A DNA stretch of 64,000 nt from positions 1,488,001 to 1,552,000 of the forward strand of contig NZ_CP064653.1 of NCBI RefSeq assembly GCF_015711015.1, written 5' to 3'. The notes below the pieces were generated by a model. The model worked only from the letters and a program-made list of their open reading frames with translations. It searched no databases and was not told the origin of the DNA. This document shows positions 18,992 to 26,743 of this stretch, piece by piece; position 1 is the first letter of the stretch; the number at the start of each line of letters is the position of its first letter. A program made the position numbers and the translations under genes. Origin of the DNA: Methylomonas sp. LL1 (lineage in GTDB: Bacteria > Pseudomonadota > Gammaproteobacteria > Methylococcales > Methylomonadaceae).

Positions 18992-19309
18992 ATGTCTGAA
19001 ATCATCCCGTTCCCCGTTCCCAACAAACAACAAAAATCGGATCTTGATGCGGTTATCGATGAAGCGCTAAAGGCCATCCCAAGGCAAGACCGAGAAAAGC
19101 TCAGGTTTGAGTTGATCAAAACGATTGACAGCTACGATGCCTTTTTTACTGAATGGTCTTTGAGTCTACCCGAGGATAGTAACGAAACGCTCAGAAAACA
19201 AATCTACGATATTGCACATCAGGAACATGATCGAAAAATGCAGATGCTGAAAGACATTATGCGACTAAAGATTAAAGTGCTGGTTGCGGAATACCAACAA
19301 CGAAAGTAA
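18992..19309 (+). CDS. Unknown small helical protein upstream of nifX
   Basis: 105 residues from the ATG at 18992 (MSEIIPFPVPNKQQK). An upstream ATG at 18956 would add twelve residues but begins inside the IS target duplication. No strong ribosome site is visible for either. The protein is soluble, charged and predicted mostly helical (REKLRFELIKTIDSYDAFF, QMLKDIMRLKIKVLVAEYQQ), with no cysteines or known motif. It lies 125 bases before nifX on the same strand, and the IS1595 insertion sits immediately upstream, so its original promoter may be lost. Not recognised; a nitrogen-fixation accessory role is only suggested by position. Confidence 0.6.
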   Translation: MSEIIPFPVPNKQQKSDLDAVIDEALKAIPRQDREKLRFELIKTIDSYDAFFTEWSLSLPEDSNETLRKQIYDIAHQEHDRKMQMLKDIMRLKIKVLVAEYQQRK

Positions 19310-19434
19310 CTCGGTTTGTCATTAGCGATCCGGCGGCGTATCCAATGGATTCAGCAAGGCACGGATTAACAACGCCAAAGACAATCGATTGTAAGACCTG
19401 GCCTTAGGCCCAAATATTCATTGAGGAGTGTCAT

Positions 19435-19911
19435 ATGAGTCAACTTGCTGATGTAAACAGTGTGGCGGAGCTTGAAGTCGATATCAATAAGCTGATCGTT
19501 GCTTTCGCAAGCTCGGATGGGGAAATGGTCAATCAGCATTTCGGTTCGTCTTTGGGGTTTCATGTCTATGGTATTGATGGCAGTACCGCTACGCCATTGG
19601 CGGTTAAGTCGTTTGCTAAAGAACAACGCGACGGGAATGACGACAAGTTAAAACCCAAGCTTGCGTGGTTAACGGGCTGCGATATGGTTTATTGCGGTTC
19701 TGTCGGTGGCACGGCGACCAATGAGTTGATCAAATTGGGCGCTCATCCTGTCATCGTTAAAGGTGGCCCCGACATTGAAGAAATCATTACCGAGTTACAA
19801 CAAGACCTTACCGGGGCCATGTCGCCTCTGCTGGAACGCATTTTTAAACAAAAAACCGGTAAAGATAACAGCCGTTTTGAGGAGATGGCTGACGAAGGAT
19901 GGGATGAATGA
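19435..19911 (+). CDS. nifX: Nitrogenase cofactor carrier NifX
   Basis: 158 residues, the usual NifX length. It shows the family hallmarks VAFASSDGEMVNQHFGSSLGF, DGNDDKLKPKLAWLTGCDMVY and the C-terminal FEEMADEGWDE ending typical of NifX proteins. NifX binds FeMo-cofactor precursors and passes them between NifB, NifEN and apo-nitrogenase. AGGAG lies six bases before the ATG. nifE and nifN, its usual upstream neighbours, are absent: upstream are a small unknown gene and an IS1595 element. The end overlaps the next gene by eight bases, implying translational coupling. Confidence 0.88.
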   Translation: MSQLADVNSVAELEVDINKLIVAFASSDGEMVNQHFGSSLGFHVYGIDGSTATPLAVKSFAKEQRDGNDDKLKPKLAWLTGCDMVYCGSVGGTATNELIKLGAHPVIVKGGPDIEEIITELQQDLTGAMSPLLERIFKQKTGKDNSRFEEMADEGWDE

Positions 19912-20518
19912 GGATGCCCGCCAATGTCGCCTAAATGCAATCTATGGTCATATCGTCATCGTGTCGGCAAAGCCAGTGAGGCTTCGTATGGATGATAGGC
20001 CAGCGGATGAGGAAGAATGGATCATCTGGAATGGCGGTCTCGGCCTCGTCACCACGGTGACGATAGGGCTGGTCGAAGTCGGCGCTGGCGGTAGAGACGC
20101 GTGGCTGGATGAGCCTTTCGACATGGTAGGCCCCTTCAGCTTTGACGAGCTAAAGACGCATGGGCGAATCGCCTTCGCCGCCTGTATCGTTATGTCACGC
20201 CAGAGATGGCAAGACGACCAAGTGGAGCTGCGGCGGGAGTCCCTGAAACTACGCCGTGCTACAGAACAACAGATAAACGAGAAATTTGAGCACCTCTACG
20301 GTGGTCACGGCCGGCAACAAGTCAACCACAAGCCCTTCGACGAGCGGCAACATCGTCAGACACTAAAGCTGCCAATCGACGGGATGCTTGAGTCATCCGC
20401 GATCAAGGCTGCTTTTCGGCGGCTCGCTCAAAAGGCCCATCCCGATGCCGGGGGCAGCAACGAACAGTTCATTCGCATTACGGAAGCGCGGAACGCGTTG
20501 TTAGCGTACATTTCGTGA
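19904..20518 (+). CDS. J-domain protein coupled to nifX
   Basis: 204 residues from the ATG at 19904, with GAAGGA eight bases before it, inside the nifX end. The N-terminal two thirds are not recognised. A C-terminal J-like domain (about residues 158-204) contains ESSAIKAAFRRLAQKAHPDAGGSNEQF, with the HPD tripeptide needed to stimulate Hsp70 ATPase. A J-domain at the very C-terminus means it could recruit DnaK to a client held by the N-terminal part. The overlap suggests the client could be NifX or a nitrogenase intermediate, which is inference. Confidence 0.75.
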   Translation: MNEDARQCRLNAIYGHIVIVSAKPVRLRMDDRPADEEEWIIWNGGLGLVTTVTIGLVEVGAGGRDAWLDEPFDMVGPFSFDELKTHGRIAFAACIVMSRQRWQDDQVELRRESLKLRRATEQQINEKFEHLYGGHGRQQVNHKPFDERQHRQTLKLPIDGMLESSAIKAAFRRLAQKAHPDAGGSNEQFIRITEARNALLAYIS

Positions 20519-20636
20519 TTGCCACGAACGAACTGGGTTTTAGCTTGCTGGTATATTGTCGAATTCGAAGTTTCGGCCAATACTTGTCAATCAAGATGTT
20601 TTGTCGATCGGCTGGTTTAGATCGATGATTGCTCAT

Positions 20637-20740
20637 TCATAACAAAACGTTTAGCGTAACTGGCTGACAAAAGTGGTGTGGCTGAAGCGTAGTGGAAGCC
20701 GCGCCGATTTTGGCAGTCCGAGTTGACGCTTTTGTTAGCT
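20637..20740 (-). other. attC-like recombination site of an integron cassette
   Basis: A 104-bp imperfect palindrome directly follows, and overlaps, the stop of the DUF262 gene. Read on the minus strand it starts AGCTAACAAAAGCGTCAACT and ends ACGTTTTGTTATGA; the two arms pair through TAACAAAA, AACT-GG and CTG-C-AAAA-GG blocks. The TAA stop of the gene is part of the R'' box (AGCTAAC). The complementary R' half, G|TTAGCT, is found at 22531-22537, just before the gene, as expected for a cassette whose own site was split by integration. Confidence 0.6.
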
Positions 20741-22536
20741 CTTTTGCTTTGTATCGATAACTTCAACATTCACCCCAGCCAGAATTCTCTTTAACTCTTC
20801 CATGATCAAATCAACCCGTTTTTCTATAAATTGATCCAGCGCATCAGGCGGCATACTTTCTTGCCTCGACCACTCCAAAAGCTCGCTTGGCAAAAAGTGA
20901 CTATTAATAACGACCTCGAACTCCGGATTTGAATCATATTCCTGAATGTAGTTGAGCGGATTCTTATCACTAATTTCTAAGTTCGTGATTTGTGTAAGAT
21001 ATGCGATATTCATCAGACTATTATTATTAAGTTCATTTGAACCGGGATTTTGTGAAATATAGTTTGTTGGAAATATATGATGCAAGTTTGGTTTGTCTGT
21101 AGAAAAGAAAAAATTATCAACAATCACATTTCTGTCGGTGTACTTCCAGTCTTTTGGTTGTTTGCTGGCATATAAGGAAAGTATTGCTCTGGATAATCTA
21201 CCTTTCGAGCTATACGACGAATTTCTTAATGTTTCTCTGTCAATCAAAAACCTTGGGAACTCACTTTTCCCATTTTTCTTTTGTGCGTTAAGAAACTCTA
21301 TATGTGAATTGACGTCCCCTGTATTGCTAAGAAGGTCATCATTATGAAAGCTATGAAACCAGAAGTATTTTTTTAGAAAACCATAATCTGGGCTAATGTT
21401 ATTAAAAAAATAGGCGGCTATTGTTAGATAGAAATATCGGTAAGGGATAAGTTGGGGGCCTTTAATATTTAATGTGTTTTCAAAGAAATCAAAAGTTTTC
21501 TTTATTGCTTTCTTTGCAGTCTCCCAAATTTCCTCAATTTGCTCAGTTTTTATATCATTGAGGTAACGTGGAGTGATATTCCATATTCCCGATTTATCAA
21601 TGTTTTCACGGATCAAAATAGCAATGATTTGCAAATAATCAAAATCGCTGATCTGCATAAAATTGCTATTGTTCAACTTGCGAAAATTATCAATGTATTC
21701 CCTCAGGTAGAATCCGGATTTGTTTTCAGATTTCGGCCTAAATGTTTTCGCTACAACAATATCAAATATATCAAGCGGCTTACCCGCTTGGTTTATCCGC
21801 TCAAAAATCTGACAAACTTCAGCGACTTGAATTCCCTTTAACTCAATAAATGACAGCCTGTAGTTATCAAGAACTTGCTTGAGCCTTCTTAGTTGTTCCC
21901 GTATGGGATGGTCGTAGTCTTTGTAGTCGCCAAACGCACTTTCCACTAAAGAGCGTTCTACGGATCCAAAATTATTTTTAATGTCGATAAGTTTTACGAT
22001 AATGCTCGAGTTGAATTTCTTTTGCCTTCCGGTGTTTCTTAAGAAAACTCCATTTTTATCATCTATCTCTTCCCAGTATAAAAATCTCTTTTTGTAACTA
22101 TCATCGTCTGTTTCCGTTTCGCCCTCAATCGACAAATCAATGTATATTGATGGATCAAATCCATCTTTTCCCTCAATCATCCCCCCGTATAAAGATGTCA
22201 GCAGCGACGTTGTACGCTGCTGTCCATCTAAAATATATTGGTATTCACTTCGGTTGAATGTCCCTTCTGAAATGATATGGCCACCAATCTTTCTATGGTT
22301 TTGAAGTTTTATATCGGTTTTCCACACCAAAATACTTCCAAGTGGGTAAAACTTGTAAATGCTGTCCCATAATTTCTTTACATTTTCCTTTTCCCACACG
22401 ACATCCCGTTGAAATGTTGGAATCTGATAATCAAGATTTTCCAACTCATCCAAATAAGTTGTGATGCCTTTATCTGTGGGTCGTATCCTATCGGTAAAGT
22501 TCATTCTTACTCCATAGTGAATTTTTGAGAGCTAAC
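20643..22536 (-). mobile_element. Putative solitary integron gene cassette carrying a DUF262 gene
   Basis: Boundaries are deduced from the G|TT cross-over rule: the cassette begins at TTAGCT (minus strand, 22536) and ends at the G of GTTATGA (20643), 1,894 bp. One gene fills it, starting 32 bases inside the left boundary and stopping in the attC-like palindrome. GTTAGCTCT (20734-20742) and AGAGCTAAC (22529-22537) form a 9-bp inverted repeat. Base composition is visibly more AT-rich than both flanks. No integrase gene and no second attC were found, so it would be a cassette at a distance from any integron or an insertion at a secondary site. Confidence 0.5.
20735..22504 (-). CDS. DUF262/HNH (GmrSD-like) protein, likely defence gene
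   Basis: 589 residues. The N-terminal DUF262 (ParB-like) domain has IPTFQRDVVWE and the nucleotide-binding motif ILDGQQRTTSLL (residues 91-102). The C-terminal region has LHHIFPTNYI (474-483) and NIAYLTQITNLEISDKNPL, the pattern of DUF1524 HNH-type nucleases. Related GmrSD-type proteins are modification-dependent restriction enzymes and several DUF262 proteins protect against phage (known families); this protein's target is unknown. GGAG lies five bases before the ATG. The gene is strongly AT-rich compared with recBCD or pomAB, and it sits in what looks like an integron cassette, so transfer is likely. Confidence 0.85.
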   Translation of the reverse strand: MNFTDRIRPTDKGITTYLDELENLDYQIPTFQRDVVWEKENVKKLWDSIYKFYPLGSILVWKTDIKLQNHRKIGGHIISEGTFNRSEYQYILDGQQRTTSLLTSLYGGMIEGKDGFDPSIYIDLSIEGETETDDDSYKKRFLYWEEIDDKNGVFLRNTGRQKKFNSSIIVKLIDIKNNFGSVERSLVESAFGDYKDYDHPIREQLRRLKQVLDNYRLSFIELKGIQVAEVCQIFERINQAGKPLDIFDIVVAKTFRPKSENKSGFYLREYIDNFRKLNNSNFMQISDFDYLQIIAILIRENIDKSGIWNITPRYLNDIKTEQIEEIWETAKKAIKKTFDFFENTLNIKGPQLIPYRYFYLTIAAYFFNNISPDYGFLKKYFWFHSFHNDDLLSNTGDVNSHIEFLNAQKKNGKSEFPRFLIDRETLRNSSYSSKGRLSRAILSLYASKQPKDWKYTDRNVIVDNFFFSTDKPNLHHIFPTNYISQNPGSNELNNNSLMNIAYLTQITNLEISDKNPLNYIQEYDSNPEFEVVINSHFLPSELLEWSRQESMPPDALDQFIEKRVDLIMEELKRILAGVNVEVIDTKQKS

Positions 22537-22958
22537 AAGGAATTAGATAGTTACCATATATCTACCGAAAAATGATCCTCGAAACGATAATTTATTGATC
22601 AGCATATGATTTTCCTTTCTGTATATTTTATCGGAGCCAAGTAGATATGGCTGTTAACAGGTTGTTGATTTTCTATATTTGGCACGTTAGGCGATCTATA
22701 TTTAGTGGAAAATATTGCTTAGCATCACAATATATAGTCAATTTGTTATCCGGCTAACGTCCACACAACTGATTTTCAACAGCCTGTTAAACACCAAATT
22801 GCTGAAATTGAATCAGATTAGGCGATAGACGGCAACGGGTCGATTGCGACAATTCGCCGCTCCCAAAAGCCGTCATTTACTACTGGCGTAATAATATCGG
22901 AATGGGTGGCGGTTTTGCGACCGGAATCGATGATCAATAACGCATTGCCCGGTTCTCT
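22537..22958. other. Intergenic stretch without a gene, AT-rich left half
   Basis: No supported gene lies between the cassette boundary and the oxygenase gene. The left half (to about 22800) is AT-rich like the DUF262 gene and contains a 137-bp inverted-repeat structure. The right half returns to normal composition and has short frames only. Confidence 0.55.
22654..22790. repeat. 137-bp inverted-repeat element, MITE-like
   Basis: TTAACAGGTTGTTGA (22654-22668) and TCAACAGCCTGTTAA (22776-22790) are inverted repeats with one mismatch in 15. Inside them a second pair, ACGTTAG at 22684-22690 and CTAACGT at 22754-22760, is also complementary. No reading frame is contained. This fits a small non-autonomous element or the remains of transposon ends; no flanking duplication was clear. 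Confidence 0.45.
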
Positions 22959-23888
22959 CTATTCCGGCAGACAAAGCTGCCATGTGGGCCTCAGGCGTGT
23001 AAACACTTCTATTCCTTCAAGTTCGCGTCGCAAGATATTCCATCGTGCCAAATCAAACGAATCCCGATACAAACACGCTAGCCAATCCGCCAATAGCACG
23101 GCGGCATAGGTCTCGGCATCGTGATTTTCGCAGATAGCAAGACCGGCGCTGTGCAGGTAGCCGGTCACGATGGTTGGCTCATCGTAGCCCCAGCGGTGGA
23201 GTGCCAGCGCAGCCGTGCCGGCACGGAATGTCGTTTCCTCGGGCAGACTCAATTCCGCAGCCGAGGCCACTGGGTTGAGTGCTGTCGGCAGTTCGGAGAA
23301 ATGAATGTCGGCAAACAAGGCTTGAACGTGCGCGGCAAGTTCTGGTGTATTCGCCGCATGCCAGAAATTGAAGACGACTGTTTGTCGCGGCTGGGTAACC
23401 TCGGTGACGCCATGGTGTGAATCGACGTGAAGCAGAAAGCCAAAGGCGTTGTTGTACTCAGGATTGACACGGAAAACCGCTTCACTCTCCGGTGAAGAGA
23501 ATAATTCCAGAACACCGCCATGCTCAGCTTGCCATTGCTTATTCAGTTGCACGACCAGCCGAACAAGCTCATAGCCCACTAGCGGCCGGTCGCTGTGTAT
23601 TCCAATGACTTGTCCAGGCAGCATGCGTTGAGCCGTGACCACGACACGATTCGTGAGAGGCAATCCTGTAATCTCACGCATGCTACCGAGCACTTCCGTC
23701 AGAAACGTCGCTGGAATATTCTCGGTAACGTTCCGAAGAGAACACCGATAAAACGCCCCATCCCGATGCTGCCAGTCAGCGTCTTGCAAGAATAAAGACT
23801 CCAGCGCAGCACACTGCTCCTCGGAAAATGCAGAATTGACATAAAAAAAGGGGAACGGGCTATCGTGGTGGATGGGCGGCGAGAGCAA
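22959..23888 (-). CDS. 2OG-Fe(II) oxygenase, possible peptide or protein hydroxylase
   Basis: 309 residues. The TTG start is supported by AGGAG eight bases upstream. The core is a prolyl-4-hydroxylase-like fold: iron ligands H98 and D100 (GIHSDRP), H159 in DSHHGVTEV, and R168 (PRQTVVFNFW) for 2-oxoglutarate. LVVQLNKQWQAEHGGVLELF is the typical strand pair between them. An extra C-terminal domain of about 100 helical residues follows (LALHRWGYDEPTIVTGYLH...). Some relatives of this layout hydroxylate ribosomally made peptides, but no precursor peptide or radical SAM gene is visible next to it, so the substrate is open. Confidence 0.8.
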   Translation of the reverse strand: MLSPPIHHDSPFPFFYVNSAFSEEQCAALESLFLQDADWQHRDGAFYRCSLRNVTENIPATFLTEVLGSMREITGLPLTNRVVVTAQRMLPGQVIGIHSDRPLVGYELVRLVVQLNKQWQAEHGGVLELFSSPESEAVFRVNPEYNNAFGFLLHVDSHHGVTEVTQPRQTVVFNFWHAANTPELAAHVQALFADIHFSELPTALNPVASAAELSLPEETTFRAGTAALALHRWGYDEPTIVTGYLHSAGLAICENHDAETYAAVLLADWLACLYRDSFDLARWNILRRELEGIEVFTRLRPTWQLCLPE

Positions 23889-24175
23889 AGGCTAAACTCC
23901 TACTTGGAGATATGAGAACGTTGTATAGGTGGAATCAATGGGGCAGACTGGAATGGCGTGGAAAACGGCATCGAAATGTGCGATTACGTAAGCTAATCGT
24001 ACCTATCGGACTTGGGGCCGAAGGACATGCTGAGCCGGTAGCGAAGCGCATCTGTCGCGAGGCGCACACCAATCAATGCGCTTCGTGCCCCACCACATCC
24101 AACTTGTTTGTAGGTTTTACTGTATAGACTTGCCATTTGAAAAATTTGAAATTCGACACTTCCCAGCACGGAACG

Positions 24176-24370
24176 CTATTTTTTGTCCTTATCACGCCCC
24201 AAAAAACCGAATATCAAAATAGACGCTACCACGATACCGCTATACACCATGTTTTGCCGGGTGGCGCCCAACAGGTAGGCCACGCCCGCGCCCAATCCCA
24301 TGCCCAAGGCGCTGAAAGCCAGGCTACGCATCATTTTACATACCGAACAATCTTTGCTGTAATGTTGCAT
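24176..24370 (-). CDS. Small two-helix membrane protein downstream of PilZ gene
   Basis: 64 residues from the ATG at 24370, where GGAG lies four bases upstream; a longer in-frame extension into the pilZ gene has no such support. CSVCK near the N-terminus is followed by two membrane segments (SLAFSALGMGLGAGVAYLLGA and MVYSGIVVASILIFGFLG) and a lysine-rich cytoplasmic tail (RDKDKK). It begins 11 bases after the PilZ gene, as the last gene of the pomA-pomB-pilZ series. Function unknown; the CxxC pair could bind metal or form a disulfide. Confidence 0.7.
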   Translation of the reverse strand: MQHYSKDCSVCKMMRSLAFSALGMGLGAGVAYLLGATRQNMVYSGIVVASILIFGFLGRDKDKK

Positions 24371-24381
24371 CTTGCTCCCGA

Positions 24382-24960
24382 TTAAGACTTGGCTTTTTCT
24401 TCCCGCAATTGCCGCCACTGCTGGCGCACCACATGCTTGATCAATAGCTCCTGATCTTCCTCCCGAATATGGGTGTACTCGACGCCAATCGAATACCGCT
24501 CGGATTCGACGGCTTCACACTTGATCACTTGACCATAGACCTGAATCAAGGCCAAGGTTGTGGGCAGATACATTTCGATCGCCAGATATTGGCCTATTTC
24601 CAACGGACCGGCCTGTTGAAACGCCAAACCGGCCGCGCTTAAATTGACTTCGCGGCAAGCTTGCTTGTCGACATCGCTACCAACCAACATGACAGCCTGC
24701 GATACCGCGTTGATTTTTGCGTCCAAAATTTTATAAAGCTCCAAAAGTTCGGGGCTTTGTTTTTCCAGCCTCAGCATGATACGGGCCGCTTCCTGCGATA
24801 ACACATCCAAGGTGGCGGCCAAGGAATATTCGCCGGACAGATGCCCCATCGATTTGAGCCCCTGGTTGGCGCTGGCTTGGTCGATCAACCGGTAAGAAAG
24901 GCTGATGGTGTCGTCAATTCTGAAGAAACGCCGTCTATCGGGTGTTGGGTTAAGCGTCAT
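24382..24960 (-). CDS. PilZ-domain protein
   Basis: 192 residues. RRRFFRID near the N-terminus and REVNLSAAGLAFQ (residues 102-114), followed by LAIEMYLPTT and YSIGVEYTHIREEDQELLIKHV, form a PilZ-like domain that usually binds cyclic di-GMP. The arginine motif (RxxxR-like) is at the extreme N-terminus and separated from the NLSAAG part by a helical insert of about 80 residues, so this is an atypical arrangement. It lies 15 bases after pomB. The position suggests it adjusts motor function in response to c-di-GMP, as YcgR-type proteins do (inference). AGGGA precedes the ATG. Confidence 0.82.
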   Translation of the reverse strand: MTLNPTPDRRRFFRIDDTISLSYRLIDQASANQGLKSMGHLSGEYSLAATLDVLSQEAARIMLRLEKQSPELLELYKILDAKINAVSQAVMLVGSDVDKQACREVNLSAAGLAFQQAGPLEIGQYLAIEMYLPTTLALIQVYGQVIKCEAVESERYSIGVEYTHIREEDQELLIKHVVRQQWRQLREEKAKS

Positions 24961-24975
24961 AAAAAAGTCCCTAGC

Positions 24976-25857
24976 TTAAGGTGTTTTGTCCGGAACCGTG
25001 TCAGTTTGGATAGTTTGCGTCAGGTCGGCCTGATCCTTCAGCAGCGCCTCATCCTGGGCGATCACAATTTCCACCCGCCGATTGGCGGCCCGATTTTGCG
25101 GCGAGTCGTTCGGCATCAGCGGATGGGTGTCGGCATGGCCTTCGATCAGAAACCGGTTCTGATCGATTTGATTTTTTTCCAGCATATACTGAGCGACCGT
25201 TACGGCTCGAGACGAGGATAATTCCCAGTTGGAGCGGTACATGATGGTTTTGATCGGAATGTCGTCGGTATGGCCGGCAACGATGACCTTGCCTTCCGAT
25301 TCAGCCACCGATTGGGTGATTTTGTCCATCACCGATTCGAATCCGGGTTTCAATACCGCGCTGGCCGAGGCAAAGGAACCGGTTTCGTTGATACGGATGA
25401 TGATTCTGAAACCGCTGGTGCCGACCGTGACCAATCCTTGATCGATTTCCAGTTTCAAACGTTTCTTGATGCTCTCCGCTTCCGCCTTGATTTCCCGCAG
25501 TTTATCCTCGATCACCTGTTGTTTGGCCCGCTCCATCGTATCCTGCGATTCCGACAGTTGTTCACTTTCCTGCTGGGTGGATTGCTTGATTTCATCCAGC
25601 GGCGTGGGCGTTGCCTGTCCGGGACTGAATTCTTGTTGAATCACGCTGGTACCCATTGGAATTTCATCCGCGACAATCAAGCGCTGCACGCCAAAGGCAT
25701 CCTTCATGGACGCGGCTACCGCCTTGAATTTCTGCACATCCATGCTGGCCATCGACAGCAGCATGATGAAAAAACACATGAGCAGCGACATCATGTCGGC
25801 GAAAGTCGCCAACCAGGCCGGCGCGCCGGGGGGCGGACATTTGGGACAATCAGCCAT
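24976..25857 (-). CDS. pomB: Flagellar stator protein MotB/PomB
   Basis: 293 residues. The start MADCPKCPPPGAPAWLATFA is characteristic of PomB-type stators; the membrane helix (about 15-40) contains D21, the ion-carrying aspartate. A plug and coiled linker precede an OmpA-like peptidoglycan-binding domain with AGHTDDIPIKT, NWELSSSRAVTVAQYML, IEGHADTHP and NRAANRRVEI. PomB types usually use Na+ rather than H+, so sodium drive is probable but not proven. GGAGG lies seven bases before the ATG, inside the end of pomA; the gap between the genes is two bases. Confidence 0.9.
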   Translation of the reverse strand: MADCPKCPPPGAPAWLATFADMMSLLMCFFIMLLSMASMDVQKFKAVAASMKDAFGVQRLIVADEIPMGTSVIQQEFSPGQATPTPLDEIKQSTQQESEQLSESQDTMERAKQQVIEDKLREIKAEAESIKKRLKLEIDQGLVTVGTSGFRIIIRINETGSFASASAVLKPGFESVMDKITQSVAESEGKVIVAGHTDDIPIKTIMYRSNWELSSSRAVTVAQYMLEKNQIDQNRFLIEGHADTHPLMPNDSPQNRAANRRVEIVIAQDEALLKDQADLTQTIQTDTVPDKTP

Positions 25858-25859
25858 GC

Positions 25860-26612
25860 TTATTCCTCCAGGCGTTTTTTCTCGGGAATATAGGTATTCA
25901 ACAGATTCCGCAACACTTTAGGATTGGTGCCTTCCTGCAAATTAGCAATAAAATCCATAACCAACTCCTTGTTGGCCTTTTCGTAATTCAATACGCTGGC
26001 CAGTTTATCGATGATGGGTAAGGCGAATACATTGGCGATCAATGCTCCATACAAGGTGGTCAATAATGCCACCGCCATCGCCGGTCCCACCGAAGAGGGG
26101 TCGGACATATTCGCCAACATCTGCACCAAACCCACCAAGGTACCTATCATGCCCATGGCCGGCGCCAAGTCGGCAACCCCTTTCCACATACTCTGCCCGA
26201 CTTCGTTTCGACTGACCATCTGATCGATATCCTGCCGCAACAGATTTTTGACGAACTCGGGGTTATAGCCGTCGACACACAGTTGAATGCCTTTTTGCAT
26301 GAAGGGGTCGGAAACCTCGGCCGACTCCAGCGCCAGTAAACCGTTCTTACGCGCCATGTCGGCCAGGGTTACCGCTTCTTCGATCAGCACGGAAGGATTG
26401 GTTCTTTTGTTGAAAAACGCTCGGCCGACCACGGCGAACGAGCGTAAAAAATCGGCCATAGGCAAACGCATCAACGATGTGCCAAAGGTACCGCCAAACA
26501 CCAACAAAAGCGACGGTACATCGATAAACAGCATGATGCTGCCACCCATTAATATCGCCGAGGCGACAATAGCAACACCAAGTACAAAACCGAGTATGGT
26601 TGCAATATCCAC
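25860..26612 (-). CDS. pomA: Flagellar stator protein MotA/PomA
   Basis: 250 residues with four membrane helices (about 3-22, 30-50, 150-170 and 185-205) and a cytoplasmic loop carrying charged residues. MWKGVADLAPAMGMIGTLVGLVQML and AMAVALLTTLYGALIANVFALPI are conserved stator segments. Together with PomB it forms the ion channel that drives the flagellar motor. The start is GTG at 26612, with AGGA seven bases upstream. First gene of the pomA-pomB-PilZ-small membrane protein operon. No flagellar structural gene is in the window. Confidence 0.92.
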   Translation of the reverse strand: MDIATILGFVLGVAIVASAILMGGSIMLFIDVPSLLLVFGGTFGTSLMRLPMADFLRSFAVVGRAFFNKRTNPSVLIEEAVTLADMARKNGLLALESAEVSDPFMQKGIQLCVDGYNPEFVKNLLRQDIDQMVSRNEVGQSMWKGVADLAPAMGMIGTLVGLVQMLANMSDPSSVGPAMAVALLTTLYGALIANVFALPIIDKLASVLNYEKANKELVMDFIANLQEGTNPKVLRNLLNTYIPEKKRLEE

Positions 26613-26743
26613 TTGATTATCCTCGCATTGGAATACTGTTGTTCAAAACCGCATCAGAATAGCTGAATTAGTGTTTTAGCGCAGCCTTTTGCTTACCCCG
26701 TAACCGATCAAGACCTGGATAGAAATTGGCGCGCGCCACCCGT

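Noticed and set aside
23889..24175. 47-codon minus-strand frame (23993-24136) as a peptide precursor for the oxygenase
   Set aside because: No leader/core pattern, and the DNA resembles interspersed intergenic sequence; no cysteine or repeat motif suited to such a peptide.
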